Below are positions 14,267 through 21,325 of a stretch of DNA of 28,774 nucleotides, in pieces (within the stretch, counting starts at the first letter, position 1; each line of letters begins with the position of its first letter). Made by a program: the position numbers and the translations under genes. Where the stretch lies: the NCBI GenBank assembly GCA_017615495.1, contig JAGAAA010000066.1, forward strand, positions 1 to 28,774. The letters run 5' to 3'. The notes beneath the pieces are model-generated. The model searched no databases. It was not told where the DNA came from and saw nothing but the letters and a program-made list of their open reading frames with translations. The DNA is from Clostridia bacterium. Lineage in GTDB: Bacteria > Bacillota > Clostridia > Christensenellales > CAG-1252.

Positions 14267-15700
14267 CTACCGACTTAATTTTTGCAAAACCGCCTTGTCG
14301 TTATACGGAAGTTTTTTGCCTTTTATCTCCATATAGTCCTCGTGCCCCTTCCCCGCAATGACGACGGTATCGCCCGGGTTAGTCAGATCGAACGCCAAGC
14401 GGATGGCTTTTTCGCGGTCGAGAAGGATCTCGTAAGAAGCGCATTCCGGCACCCCGCTTTTGACTTCTTCCGCGATGGCGCGCTCGTCCTCAAAACGGGG
14501 ATTATCATTGGTGATGATCACGTGATCGGAGTATTTTGCCGCGATCGCCCCCATGATGGGGCGCTTCAGGCGGTCGCGGTCGCCCCCGCATCCGAACACC
14601 GTCACGATCCTGCCGTCAAAGCCCTTTCTTACGTCGCTTAAAAGGTTGTCGAGCCCGTCCGGCGTGTGCGCGAAATCCACGATGACCCGCCTGTCTTTAA
14701 CGTAATAGACCTCGTACCTGCCGGGCACGGCGGAAAGGCGCTCCAAGGCTTTTGCCACGACGGGAAGCGGAATACCAAAGTACATTGCGGCGGAGATCGC
14801 CGCCATCACGTTGTAAACGTTGAATTTACCAAAGAGCGGTGTGGATATCTGCTCAATACGGTCAAAGGCGTTTACGGTGAAGCTCAAACCGGACGAATCC
14901 TCCTCTACGTTGATGGCAAAAACGTCGGCGGGGTTGTCGATGCCGTACGAAATGATGGGAAGATTATGCTCCGCGATCAGTTTTTGCCCGTAAACGTCGT
15001 CCGAATTTACGATGGCAAGCGAGGTGTTTTGCAAGGAAAAGTACGAGAGTTTTGTTTTGGCGTACTCTTCCATCGTGCCGAAAAAGTCCAAATGGTCCTG
15101 CGTCAGGTTGGTAAAAACCGTGGCGTTGGCTTTGATGCCCGCGAGTTTGTCGTAATAGATGGCGTGCGCCGAAGCTTCCAAAAAGACGTATTCCACCCCC
15201 GCTTCATACATTTTCGCGAGGTTTTTGTTAAGGTCAAGAGGGTCCGGCGTTGTCAAAACGCCTTTGCTTCTATCCTTGCCTATCTTGTAACCGAGGGTGC
15301 CAATCGTCGCGGCGGAATGCCCCGCAAAAAAGAATATCTCCGATAATATTTCGGTCACCGAAGTTTTCCCGTTGGTGCCTACGACGGTGATCAGTTTCAT
15401 TTTGGAAGCAGGGTTGCCATAAAAATTTCCGGCAACGACGGCAAGCGCGGCGCGAGAGTTTTCCACGACGAACTGCGGAAGCGGACTTTCGATTTCTCGA
15501 GCGGTAAGGATGGCGACGGCGCCCCTTTCTTCCGCCTCCGGAACGTGGTCGTGTCCATCGTGTCTTTCGCCCGAAAGGCAGACGAACAGCGTGTTTTTCG
15601 TGACCGAACGGCTGTCGCAAGATACGTTTGAGATATCAACGTCACGACAGTTAAGCACCTTTTTGACCGCTACGTTTTCAAGCAATTTGGTAATTTTCAC
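14267..15700 (-). CDS. murE: UDP-N-acetylmuramoyl-tripeptide synthetase MurE (meso-DAP type)
   Basis: Ligase adding the third stem-peptide residue to UDP-MurNAc-L-Ala-D-Glu. The ATP loop G-T-N-G-K-T-S is near 108-114, T-T-P-D-P-L near 150, and F-G-C-G-G-D-R-D near 370. The substrate motif is D-N-P-R (about 399-402), which marks enzymes using meso-diaminopimelate rather than lysine. The end has A-G-K-G-H-E-D-Y. Start choice: the ATG at 15706 overlaps the spoVD stop (ATGA), but GGAGG lies only one base before it. A GTG at 15700 has that GGAGG at seven bases and is preferred; the difference is two residues. Confidence 0.96.
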   Translation of the reverse strand: MKITKLLENVAVKKVLNCRDVDISNVSCDSRSVTKNTLFVCLSGERHDGHDHVPEAEERGAVAILTAREIESPLPQFVVENSRAALAVVAGNFYGNPASKMKLITVVGTNGKTSVTEILSEIFFFAGHSAATIGTLGYKIGKDRSKGVLTTPDPLDLNKNLAKMYEAGVEYVFLEASAHAIYYDKLAGIKANATVFTNLTQDHLDFFGTMEEYAKTKLSYFSLQNTSLAIVNSDDVYGQKLIAEHNLPIISYGIDNPADVFAINVEEDSSGLSFTVNAFDRIEQISTPLFGKFNVYNVMAAISAAMYFGIPLPVVAKALERLSAVPGRYEVYYVKDRRVIVDFAHTPDGLDNLLSDVRKGFDGRIVTVFGCGGDRDRLKRPIMGAIAAKYSDHVIITNDNPRFEDERAIAEEVKSGVPECASYEILLDREKAIRLAFDLTNPGDTVVIAGKGHEDYMEIKGKKLPYNDKAVLQKLSR

Positions 15701-15702
15701 GT

Positions 15703-17604
15703 TCATTCCTCCGATAAAGCGATCAATACGATCGTGTTGTCATTGATGATCTCCCCTTTTTGCGGGTATTGTGCGATGACCGAGCCGCCCGTCCCGTCGA
15801 GTTCAAAATGCAAGCCGAGGGAATTCACCGTCTTGATGGCGTTTCCAGCGGTCAAGCCGCAAAGGTCGGGCATTTCACGATAGGTGAAAGTTTTGATTTC
15901 TTCCGTGGGTTTGATCTGTTTGTACTCAAAGATCTTTGAAAAGATCTGTCCGACGTAAGGCGCGGCGACCAAACTACCGTAATAACGGTAGCCGAGCGGC
16001 TCGTCGACCATAAAATAAACGATATACTCGGGGTCTTCCACCGTGCTGAAACCGATAAAGGAGGAAACGTACTTGCCCGAAGCAATAGCGCCGTTTTGAT
16101 ACTTTTGCGCCGTGCCCGTTTTGCCGCCGATGGAATACCCTGCCACGCCCGCAAGCTTACCGCTGCCGAGAGAAACCACGTTTTTCAACAGTTTTCGCAC
16201 GGTGGCGGAGGTGCTTTCGGTAATAACCCTTTCCCCCTCTGTGGGGTAATTTCGGATGACTTCCCGCCCTCGGCTGTCCAAGACGGACTGCATCAAGTAC
16301 GGCGTGACGATCTTACCGCCGTTGACGGCTGCCGCCGTAGCTACGATGAGTTGCATCGGCGTGATGGCGATCGCCTGCCCGAAGCCGATGCGCGCGGCGT
16401 CCACGAGTTTGACTTGATCCTTTTTCAAAAGGATCGAGGAGGTCTCACCCAAGTAATCGATGCCCGTTTTGCGCGTTAGACCGAATTTTACAAAGTAAGA
16501 GTACATGCGTTCCACGCCGATGCGTTCCGCAAGTTCCATAAACACGCAGTTGCAACTGTTTTGAACCCCTTCGGCAAATGTTTGACTGCCGTGCCCGACG
16601 GACTTCCAGCAACGGATCCTCTTGCCGTCCACCACCTTGCCGCCGGCGCAGTAAAAGCGGTCTTTTTCACTGACAACGCCAAGGGACAAAGCAATCGCCG
16701 TCGTCAATATTTTGAAGGTGGAACCCGGCTCGTAAACCGAGGTCAACGCATTGAGCTTCATCTTCTCAAAAAGGGCGTCAACGTTGCTTCTGTCCACATT
16801 GTTTAAGTCAAAGGACGGAGCCTGCGCAATTGCCGCGATTGCCCCTGTTTTTGCATTCATCACAACGCAGTTTGCGCTCTTTGCCGAATATTCGGAAAGT
16901 GCGGAATTTACGGCATTTTCAGCAAAAAATTGTATGGAAGCATCGATGGTCAAACGCAGGTTTAATCCGTCCGTTGCGGGGAGGTAAGATATCTCGCCGT
17001 TGAGCTCTCTGCCGACGAGGTCGGTTTGGGTGAGTTCCTTGCCGTCCTGCCCCTTTAAATAATCGTTGTAGTAGCTTTCCAGTCCCGCTTGCCCGTCCCC
17101 GTCCGCGTTGACGAATCCGAGCAGTTGCGAAAGGTAATTTCCGTACTTATAATACCGTTCGACGTCCCTGCTGAAGTACATCCCCTTTTCGCCGGATGCG
17201 ATCAAACACAGCATCTGCTCTTTGGAAACTTTTTTGGCGACGGTCACTTCGGATACGCCTTTTTTGGAGACCTTTTCAAGCACTTTTTCATAGTCCAAAG
17301 AGAGGGTCTGCGCTATCGCTTCCGCGGTTTTTTGCTTGTTTTCGGTAGCGTTGGGACGCACGTACAGCGTGTAAGTCGTATTACAGCCCGCAAGTTCCAC
17401 CCCGTTGCAATCGCAAATTTGTCCCCTGACTGCGCCAAGCGGCACGTCACGCGTCCATTGATCAAGCGCTTTTGCCTGCAAGGACTTCCCTTTGACGATC
17501 TGAAGATAGACGAGTTTTCCGCCTACGATAAAAAAAATAAAGGTTATCAGCATCATAATTGCAAATAACCTTCTTTTGATTGATATTTGTGATGGTAAGT
17601 TCAA
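15703..17604 (-). CDS. spoVD: Class B penicillin-binding protein, SpoVD type
   Basis: Transpeptidase of septal or spore-cortex peptidoglycan, 633 residues. One N-terminal membrane segment (12-36), a dimerisation domain (about 50-200), then the transpeptidase domain with S-T-F-K (Ser295), S-C-N (350-352) and K-T-G-T (495-498). It ends with one PASTA domain (about 570-630); Bacillus SpoVD has one and PBP2B two. Cys332 and Cys351 sit at the same numbers as the redox-active pair I recall for Bacillus SpoVD (target of StoA). The start is TTG at 17604 with GGAGG 11 bases upstream, inside the end of the previous gene; no ATG lies before the membrane segment. It may serve vegetative division too, since it is the only such gene in the cluster. 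Confidence 0.9.
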   Translation of the reverse strand: MNLPSQISIKRRLFAIMMLITFIFFIVGGKLVYLQIVKGKSLQAKALDQWTRDVPLGAVRGQICDCNGVELAGCNTTYTLYVRPNATENKQKTAEAIAQTLSLDYEKVLEKVSKKGVSEVTVAKKVSKEQMLCLIASGEKGMYFSRDVERYYKYGNYLSQLLGFVNADGDGQAGLESYYNDYLKGQDGKELTQTDLVGRELNGEISYLPATDGLNLRLTIDASIQFFAENAVNSALSEYSAKSANCVVMNAKTGAIAAIAQAPSFDLNNVDRSNVDALFEKMKLNALTSVYEPGSTFKILTTAIALSLGVVSEKDRFYCAGGKVVDGKRIRCWKSVGHGSQTFAEGVQNSCNCVFMELAERIGVERMYSYFVKFGLTRKTGIDYLGETSSILLKKDQVKLVDAARIGFGQAIAITPMQLIVATAAAVNGGKIVTPYLMQSVLDSRGREVIRNYPTEGERVITESTSATVRKLLKNVVSLGSGKLAGVAGYSIGGKTGTAQKYQNGAIASGKYVSSFIGFSTVEDPEYIVYFMVDEPLGYRYYGSLVAAPYVGQIFSKIFEYKQIKPTEEIKTFTYREMPDLCGLTAGNAIKTVNSLGLHFELDGTGGSVIAQYPQKGEIINDNTIVLIALSEE

Positions 17605-17611
17605 GCCGTTA

Positions 17612-18271
17612 TCAGCCTCCGAACACCTCGTTCAACCAGGTACAGAACCCGTCGAAACCTTTTTCCTCCTCTTTTGCCTGCTCGGCTCTTTGCGGCGCTT
17701 CGATCGCCACCAATTCACCGTTTTTCAACATAATGTAGTTTTCACCGCCTGCGACGGGCTCGGTAACTTCGCCTTCCGACGCGACGATACCCACCGGCGC
17801 GCCCTCGGTTTGCACTTCGGCGCTTGCAATGGCTTTTTCCGTTTCGATGGTTTTGACGACGGTGGTCTTTTTGTCACCCAAACCGACGACGGAAAGGGTC
17901 ACGGCGATCAACGCCACGACGGCGACCACAATATAAGTCATCATAAACGCAAAGCGTCTTTTGGGATTGACGGCGGCTTCTTTTTGCTCCGCCCTATGCT
18001 TTTCATCCCAAAAACGGTCGTAATTGTTTTCTCCGGCGCTGATATTCGCCATATAGAATCCGTAGCGGTCGTCATCCGCCCTCTCCAAACGGCTTCTCGT
18101 TGCGGGTCTTTCAAGGGAGTTCATCAGAGAATCACGATAAGAGGGAGACGTGCGATTGCGGTCTTCTTCATACGATCTTTCGTAATCAAAACGACCGTAA
18201 CGATCGTTACGTAAGGATGCGTAATCGTATTCCGCGCCGTAGGCGGTTCTTTCACGTTCGCTCACCAACAT
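17612..18271 (-). CDS. Bitopic membrane protein in the ftsL position, unrecognised family
   Basis: A 219-residue protein that I do not recognise by sequence. It lies between rsmH and spoVD, where ftsL normally is. Residues 1-100 are strongly charged and rich in Arg, Tyr, Asp and Glu, with runs such as Y-G-R-F-D-Y-E-R-S-Y-E-E-D-R and little predicted structure. P-K-R-R (103-106) precedes one membrane segment (about 108-131). The outer part (132-219) is acidic and ends in F-D-G-F-C-T-W-L-N-E-V-F-G-G. FtsL is usually about 100-120 residues with a short inner tail and a long outer coiled coil; here the proportions are reversed and no heptad pattern is evident. The ATG at 18271 has AGGAGA 7 bases upstream. 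A divisome role is inferred from position only. Confidence 0.85.
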   Translation of the reverse strand: MLVSERERTAYGAEYDYASLRNDRYGRFDYERSYEEDRNRTSPSYRDSLMNSLERPATRSRLERADDDRYGFYMANISAGENNYDRFWDEKHRAEQKEAAVNPKRRFAFMMTYIVVAVVALIAVTLSVVGLGDKKTTVVKTIETEKAIASAEVQTEGAPVGIVASEGEVTEPVAGGENYIMLKNGELVAIEAPQRAEQAKEEEKGFDGFCTWLNEVFGG

Positions 18272-18291
18272 TGTATTCTCTCCTTTTAATT

Positions 18292-19212
18292 TTATTCCTT
18301 TCTTTGTGCGACGCGGAGCTTTGCGCTCTTGGATCGCGGGTTTGCTTCCATCTCCGTTTCACTCGGAAGAATGGGCTTTTTTGTGATGATTTCAATCTCG
18401 CTTACTTTGCCGCAAGTGCAAATGGGCGATTTGGGCGGACAGATGCAAGGCAGTTCCGCGTATTTGAATGCTTGTTTTGCGATGCGGTCTTCCAACGAAT
18501 GGAAAGTTATGACCGCGATCCTGCCGCCCGGCTTCAACAACTTGATCGCCGCGAGGATGGCTTCGTACAGCCCGGCAAGTTCCCCGTTTACTTCGATACG
18601 GATCGCCTGAAAGACGCGTTTTGCCGGATGCGAGCCGCCGTAGCGTACTTTGGGCGGGATGCTTTTTTCAATGAGTTTTACAAGTTCGAGGGTGCTCTTG
18701 ATCGGAGCGTTTGCCCTTTCCTTCACGATGTTTGCCGCGATCTTTTTCGCATAGGGCTCTTCGCCGTATTTGAAAAGGATGTCGGTCAGTTCCTTTTGGG
18801 AATATTCGTTTACGACCTCGTAAGCCGTCAGTTTTGCGCTTGCGTCCATTCGCATATCGAGCGGAGCGTCAAAGCGGTAGGAAAACCCGCGTTCCGGCGT
18901 ATCCAACTGGTAGGATGAAACGCCGAGGTCCATCAATATTCCGTCTAATTTTTCATATTCCCAAGAAGCTATTGCTTCTTTGAAATCCGAATGAATGTAG
19001 GTCGGAGCGCTTCCGAGTCGCGTTTTTGCAAAGGCAAGCGCATCTTGATCCTTGTCCACCGCGTAAAGCTTGCCGCCCTTTAACCTTTTTAAGATCTCCG
19101 AGCTGTGACCGCCTCCGCCGAGGGTGCAGTCGAGATAGCTTCCGTCCGGTTTGATTTGCAGCCCCTCGATCACCTCGTCAAGCATCACCGGAGCGTGACG
19201 AAATTCGCTCAT
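18292..19212 (-). CDS. rsmH: 16S rRNA (cytosine-1402-N4)-methyltransferase RsmH
   Basis: SAM-dependent methyltransferase (MraW) of 306 residues that modifies C1402 in the ribosomal P site. N-terminal H-A-P-V-M-L-D-E-V, SAM loop T-L-G-G-G-G-H-S at 30-37, D-K-D-Q-D-A-L near 53-59, M-D-L-G-V-S-S-Y-Q-L-D near 95, R-G-F-S-Y-R-F-D-A-P-L-D-M-R-M near 108-122 and V-I-T-F-H-S-L-E-D-R in the C-terminal third are all diagnostic. A C-x-C-P-P-K-S-P-I-C-T-C segment near 263-274 could bind metal, as is common in this family. The ATG overlaps the mraZ stop (ATGA, 19212-19209). Standard dcw location. Confidence 0.97.
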   Translation of the reverse strand: MSEFRHAPVMLDEVIEGLQIKPDGSYLDCTLGGGGHSSEILKRLKGGKLYAVDKDQDALAFAKTRLGSAPTYIHSDFKEAIASWEYEKLDGILMDLGVSSYQLDTPERGFSYRFDAPLDMRMDASAKLTAYEVVNEYSQKELTDILFKYGEEPYAKKIAANIVKERANAPIKSTLELVKLIEKSIPPKVRYGGSHPAKRVFQAIRIEVNGELAGLYEAILAAIKLLKPGGRIAVITFHSLEDRIAKQAFKYAELPCICPPKSPICTCGKVSEIEIITKKPILPSETEMEANPRSKSAKLRVAQRKE

Positions 19213-19637
19213 TTGCTTTTCTCTAAGCGGCGGATCGTCTTGGTGGGATTATCCTTTGCGAGGGTTTCGTAGTAGACGTCCTCTCTCCAAATCTCAAGCT
19301 TGTTTGCCATACCGATGAAGAGCGCCTCGTCCTTCAGCCCCAAGGTGTCGCGCAAGATCTGCGGAATCTGATATCTGTCCTGACTGTCCGGAACAAATTG
19401 AAACATATTCGCAAAGATATAACGTTGTTTTACGTATTCGGGGTCGGTCACTTCCATACGCGCGTACTTATCATAGATCTGGTCCATCATCTCTTCGGTG
19501 TAGATGACCAAATTCTCCTGATCGCCGATGCAGATCCAAAGATTATCGCCCAAGAGCGATTTGATCTTTGCGGGGATCCTGACTCTGCCCTTCGCGTCGA
19601 TCTGATATTTGTAAGTACCGCCGATGAATTTTCTCAA
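19209..19637 (-). CDS. mraZ: Transcriptional regulator MraZ
   Basis: DNA-binding protein with two SpoVT/AbrB-like halves that controls the dcw operon. From the chosen start it has 142 residues. The repeat halves are D-A-K-G-R-V-R-I-P-A-K near 12-22 and S-Q-D-R-Y-Q-I-P-Q-I-L-R in the second half. The start is TTG at 19637 with a full AAGGAGG (19652-19646) at eight bases. A frame-consistent ATG at 19679 would add 14 residues unlike the family and include the ribosome binding site. It leads the cluster mraZ-rsmH-ftsL slot-spoVD. Upstream lie GTGG repeats expected for MraZ itself and an NrdR box. Confidence 0.93.
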   Translation of the reverse strand: MRKFIGGTYKYQIDAKGRVRIPAKIKSLLGDNLWICIGDQENLVIYTEEMMDQIYDKYARMEVTDPEYVKQRYIFANMFQFVPDSQDRYQIPQILRDTLGLKDEALFIGMANKLEIWREDVYYETLAKDNPTKTIRRLEKSK

Positions 19638-19663
19638 GTGCCATTCCTCCTTGTACATATAAT

Positions 19664-19689
19664 AGCACTTTTCATCCACTTTCGTCCAC
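19664..19689 (-). promoter_or_regulatory. MraZ operator-like repeats before mraZ
   Basis: Minus-strand GTGGA at 19689-19685 and 19679-19675 (10-base period), then a degenerate GTGCT at 19668-19664. MraZ of E. coli is known to bind TGGGN repeats with 10-base period in front of mraZ. These repeats sit 12-35 bases before the ribosome binding site, a position suited to autorepression. Confidence 0.6.
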
Positions 19690-19723
19690 CTTTTTTTAAA
19701 AATTTTTTAATATTTTTTTAAGA

Positions 19724-19739
19724 AAAGCATATCTTGTGC
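19724..19739. promoter_or_regulatory. Degenerate second NrdR box in the mraZ leader
   Basis: AAAGCATATCTTGTGC matches ACACWATATATWGTGT at 11 of 16 positions and starts 32 bases from the perfect box. Alone this would be weak in AT-rich DNA; the tandem-box spacing is what makes it worth listing. Confidence 0.35.
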
Positions 19740-19755
19740 CGTTATATTCGTAAAA

Positions 19756-19771
19756 ACACAATATATAGTGT
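19756..19771. promoter_or_regulatory. Perfect NrdR box upstream of mraZ
   Basis: ACACAATATATAGTGT fits the NrdR box consensus ACACWATATATWGTGT at all 16 positions. It lies 119 bases before the mraZ start and downstream of the terminator of the preceding gene, so mraZ is the only downstream gene it can plausibly serve. No ribonucleotide reductase gene is nearby. Confidence 0.8.
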
Positions 19772-19778
19772 TTTATAT

Positions 19779-19793
19779 GGTGGTTATCGGTGG
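19779..19793 (+). repeat. GGTGG pair with 10-base period
   Basis: GGTGG at 19779-19783 and 19789-19793 on the plus strand, immediately next to the NrdR box and in the opposite orientation to the mraZ-proximal GTGGA repeats. Possible extra MraZ site. Confidence 0.4.
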
Positions 19794-19823
19794 ATATTTT
19801 TTTCGCAAAAGTGACAAAACGGC

Positions 19824-19851
19824 AAAAAAAGAGGGAGAAAAAACTTCTCCC
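19824..19851 (-). terminator. Terminator after the metallophosphoesterase gene
   Basis: Minus-strand GGGAGAA, loop of five, TTCTCCC (19851-19833), then TC and seven T. It isolates mraZ from upstream transcription. Confidence 0.92.
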
Positions 19852-19867
19852 AAAACATTTTTTGCTG

Positions 19868-19886
19868 CCGAAAAACAATTTTTCGG
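19868..19886. repeat. Short perfect hairpin CCGAAAAA / TTTTTCGG
   Basis: Eight-base arms (19868-19875, 19879-19886) with a 3-base loop, between the metallophosphoesterase stop and its terminator. No T run follows directly, so it is more likely a 3'-end stabiliser or accessory hairpin than a terminator. Confidence 0.6.
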
Positions 19887-19890
19887 GGCT

Positions 19891-19910
19891 AAGTGGATAA
19901 AAGTGGATGG
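19891..19910 (+). repeat. AAGTGGAT tandem pair with 10-base period
   Basis: AAGTGGATAA followed directly by AAGTGGATGG. Same core and 10-base period as the mraZ-proximal repeats but on the other strand and about 254 bases upstream of mraZ, right behind the metallophosphoesterase stop codon. A distal MraZ site is possible. Confidence 0.45.
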
Positions 19911-19911
19911 G

Positions 19912-20595
19912 TCAATCGGCTACTTCCACCAAGCTGAAATCGACGAGGTCGCAGCTTGTCAAAAAGTAAGTTGCGCCGTCCAAAAAAACTTTGCGTTTTG
20001 CGTAAGCGTTTCCGTGCAGGTGGCCGTAAACCACCTTCTCTACGCCGTATTTTTTAAAGAGTTCCGTCACGCGCGTGGACGCAAGCGTCACGCCAAAGGG
20101 CGGATAGTGCGTCATGCCGACCACGACGTCGCCCTCTTCCCTGATCTTGCTCATTGCGGAAAGCGAAAGTTCCAAGCGGATCAATTCGCGTTCGTAGATC
20201 TTTTTGTCTTCCTCCGCGTCGGATTCCGTCGTCCAACCGCGGCTGCCGCAAAACAGATACTTGCCGATGCGCAAAACGTCGTTTTGCACGACGTAGACGC
20301 CTTCCGGAAGCACCCCTTTTACTTTTGCCAAGGACTGCCACCAATAATCGTGGTTGCCTTTGAGCAAAACCTTCTTACCGGGAAGCGCGGCGATGGCGGC
20401 AAGATCCTCTTTGACTTCGTCAATGGTCATCGCCCACGAAAGATCCCCGGCGAGAAGCACTACGTCTTCCGCCTTGACCTTTTTCAGCCAATCTTCCTTG
20501 ATCTTGTCAAAATGACCTTCCCACTTCTTGCCGAAGACGTCCATAGGCTTGTCCACGCAAGTGCCGAGATGAAGGTCCGAGATGGAATAAATCAT
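19912..20595 (-). CDS. Calcineurin-like metallophosphoesterase
   Basis: A 227-residue predicted dinuclear-metal phosphoesterase; substrate unknown. Metal motifs in order: D-L-H (Asp7, His9), G-D-L-S-W (Asp51), G-N-H-D-Y-W (Asn81, His82, Asp83), a lone His in T-H-Y-P-P near 163, and G-H-L-H-G near 192. No signal peptide or membrane segment, so cytoplasmic. The ATG at 20595 opens with the family-typical M-I-Y-S-I-S-D-L-H-L, so the start is sound although no ribosome binding site is visible. It lies 68 bases behind the cysteine-containing gene, with a 10-base inverted repeat between them, and a strong terminator follows. Confidence 0.9.
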   Translation of the reverse strand: MIYSISDLHLGTCVDKPMDVFGKKWEGHFDKIKEDWLKKVKAEDVVLLAGDLSWAMTIDEVKEDLAAIAALPGKKVLLKGNHDYWWQSLAKVKGVLPEGVYVVQNDVLRIGKYLFCGSRGWTTESDAEEDKKIYERELIRLELSLSAMSKIREEGDVVVGMTHYPPFGVTLASTRVTELFKKYGVEKVVYGHLHGNAYAKRKVFLDGATYFLTSCDLVDFSLVEVAD

Positions 20596-20609
20596 AGTAT
20601 TATAGTATC

Positions 20610-20655
20610 ATAACCCGCGCGCGTTTTCAAGGATTTTGATACGAACGCGGGTTAT
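20610..20655. repeat. Inverted repeat ATAACCCGCG / CGCGGGTTAT
   Basis: Perfect 10-base arms (20610-20619, 20646-20655) with a 26-base loop, filling the gap before the metallophosphoesterase. On the minus strand it is followed by GATACTATAATACT, not a T run, so it is a poor terminator. It could be an operator, attenuator or RNA processing site. Confidence 0.55.
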
Positions 20656-20663
20656 TTGCGGCG

Positions 20664-21296
20664 TTATCTCGGAAAGAGCGGCAGATCAAAGAAGCCTTCG
20701 CAGATCTCTTCCTGATACTCTTGGCAAGGGGGTATGTAGCAATAGCCGTAGGACGGCACCAAGAGTTCGACGTCCATCACCACCTTTAAAATGACCGTTA
20801 CGCAAAGGGTGACGGAGAATTCGGCGTCCCCCGTGTAACTGCCTTCCGCCGATACCGCGTTTACGACGGCGACGATCTCGTAGGGAATGACCGAAGGTTC
20901 GGGCACGCGCAAGATCACGTCGCGCGAAAGGGTCAACGTACCCGCGCCCACCGCTTGCACGCCGTTTGCGTCGGTAAAATTGACTTGCATCGGTATCGCC
21001 ACGTCGCATTGCACCCTGCTGCACCCCGGAGTTTCCGCCGTGGGAGTGACGACGAGGTTTTGAATGGCGCCGACCGAAGCGGAACTTCTTGCGCCCACAA
21101 AGACGAATGGCTCGGCAACGTCCGCGGGCGTCGTGCTCTCCAACTCGATGGTTTGATCGGTCAGGGTCTCTTGTTTGATACAGGCGTCGAAAACTTTTTT
21201 AACTTCAATACAGACTTTTTCGCAAAGACCGTTCGCCGCATTCCCAACGATGGGGCCCGGCATGCGGTCGGGACGAACGTTGTTAGAAAATGACAT
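20664..21296 (-). CDS. Cysteine-containing protein, possible spore-surface protein
   Basis: A 210-residue protein with no signal peptide or clear membrane segment. It resembles uncharacterised clostridial proteins I half recognise, with V-R-P-D-R-M-P-G-P-I-V-G-N near residue 7 and C-E-K-V-C-I-E-V-K-K-V-F-D-A-C at 25-39. Nine cysteines are present (25, 29, 39, 92, 97, 165, 186, 191, 199). The middle is rich in Val, Thr and Ala in beta-like alternation, and the end is Y-C-Y-I-P-P-C-Q-E-Y then F-F-D-L-P-L-F-P-R. The ATG at 21296 has AAAGGAGG at 7 bases; a frame-consistent ATG at 21320 would include that site. A SigK-like promoter upstream and the cysteine pattern suggest a coat or exosporium role, which is inference only. 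Confidence 0.85.
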   Translation of the reverse strand: MSFSNNVRPDRMPGPIVGNAANGLCEKVCIEVKKVFDACIKQETLTDQTIELESTTPADVAEPFVFVGARSSASVGAIQNLVVTPTAETPGCSRVQCDVAIPMQVNFTDANGVQAVGAGTLTLSRDVILRVPEPSVIPYEIVAVVNAVSAEGSYTGDAEFSVTLCVTVILKVVMDVELLVPSYGYCYIPPCQEYQEEICEGFFDLPLFPR

Positions 21297-21325
21297 AAAA
21301 TTACCTCCTTTGATAATCACTACTG

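Noticed and set aside
20599..20604. Minus-strand TATAAT before the metallophosphoesterase
   Set aside because: It lies only three bases before the ATG, so transcription would start inside the gene; it is probably fortuitous.
19768..20613. Plus-strand open frame of 281 codons starting beside the NrdR box
   Set aside because: It would make the NrdR box serve a rightward gene, but it is antisense to the metallophosphoesterase with its complete metal motifs, and it runs through the terminator hairpin.
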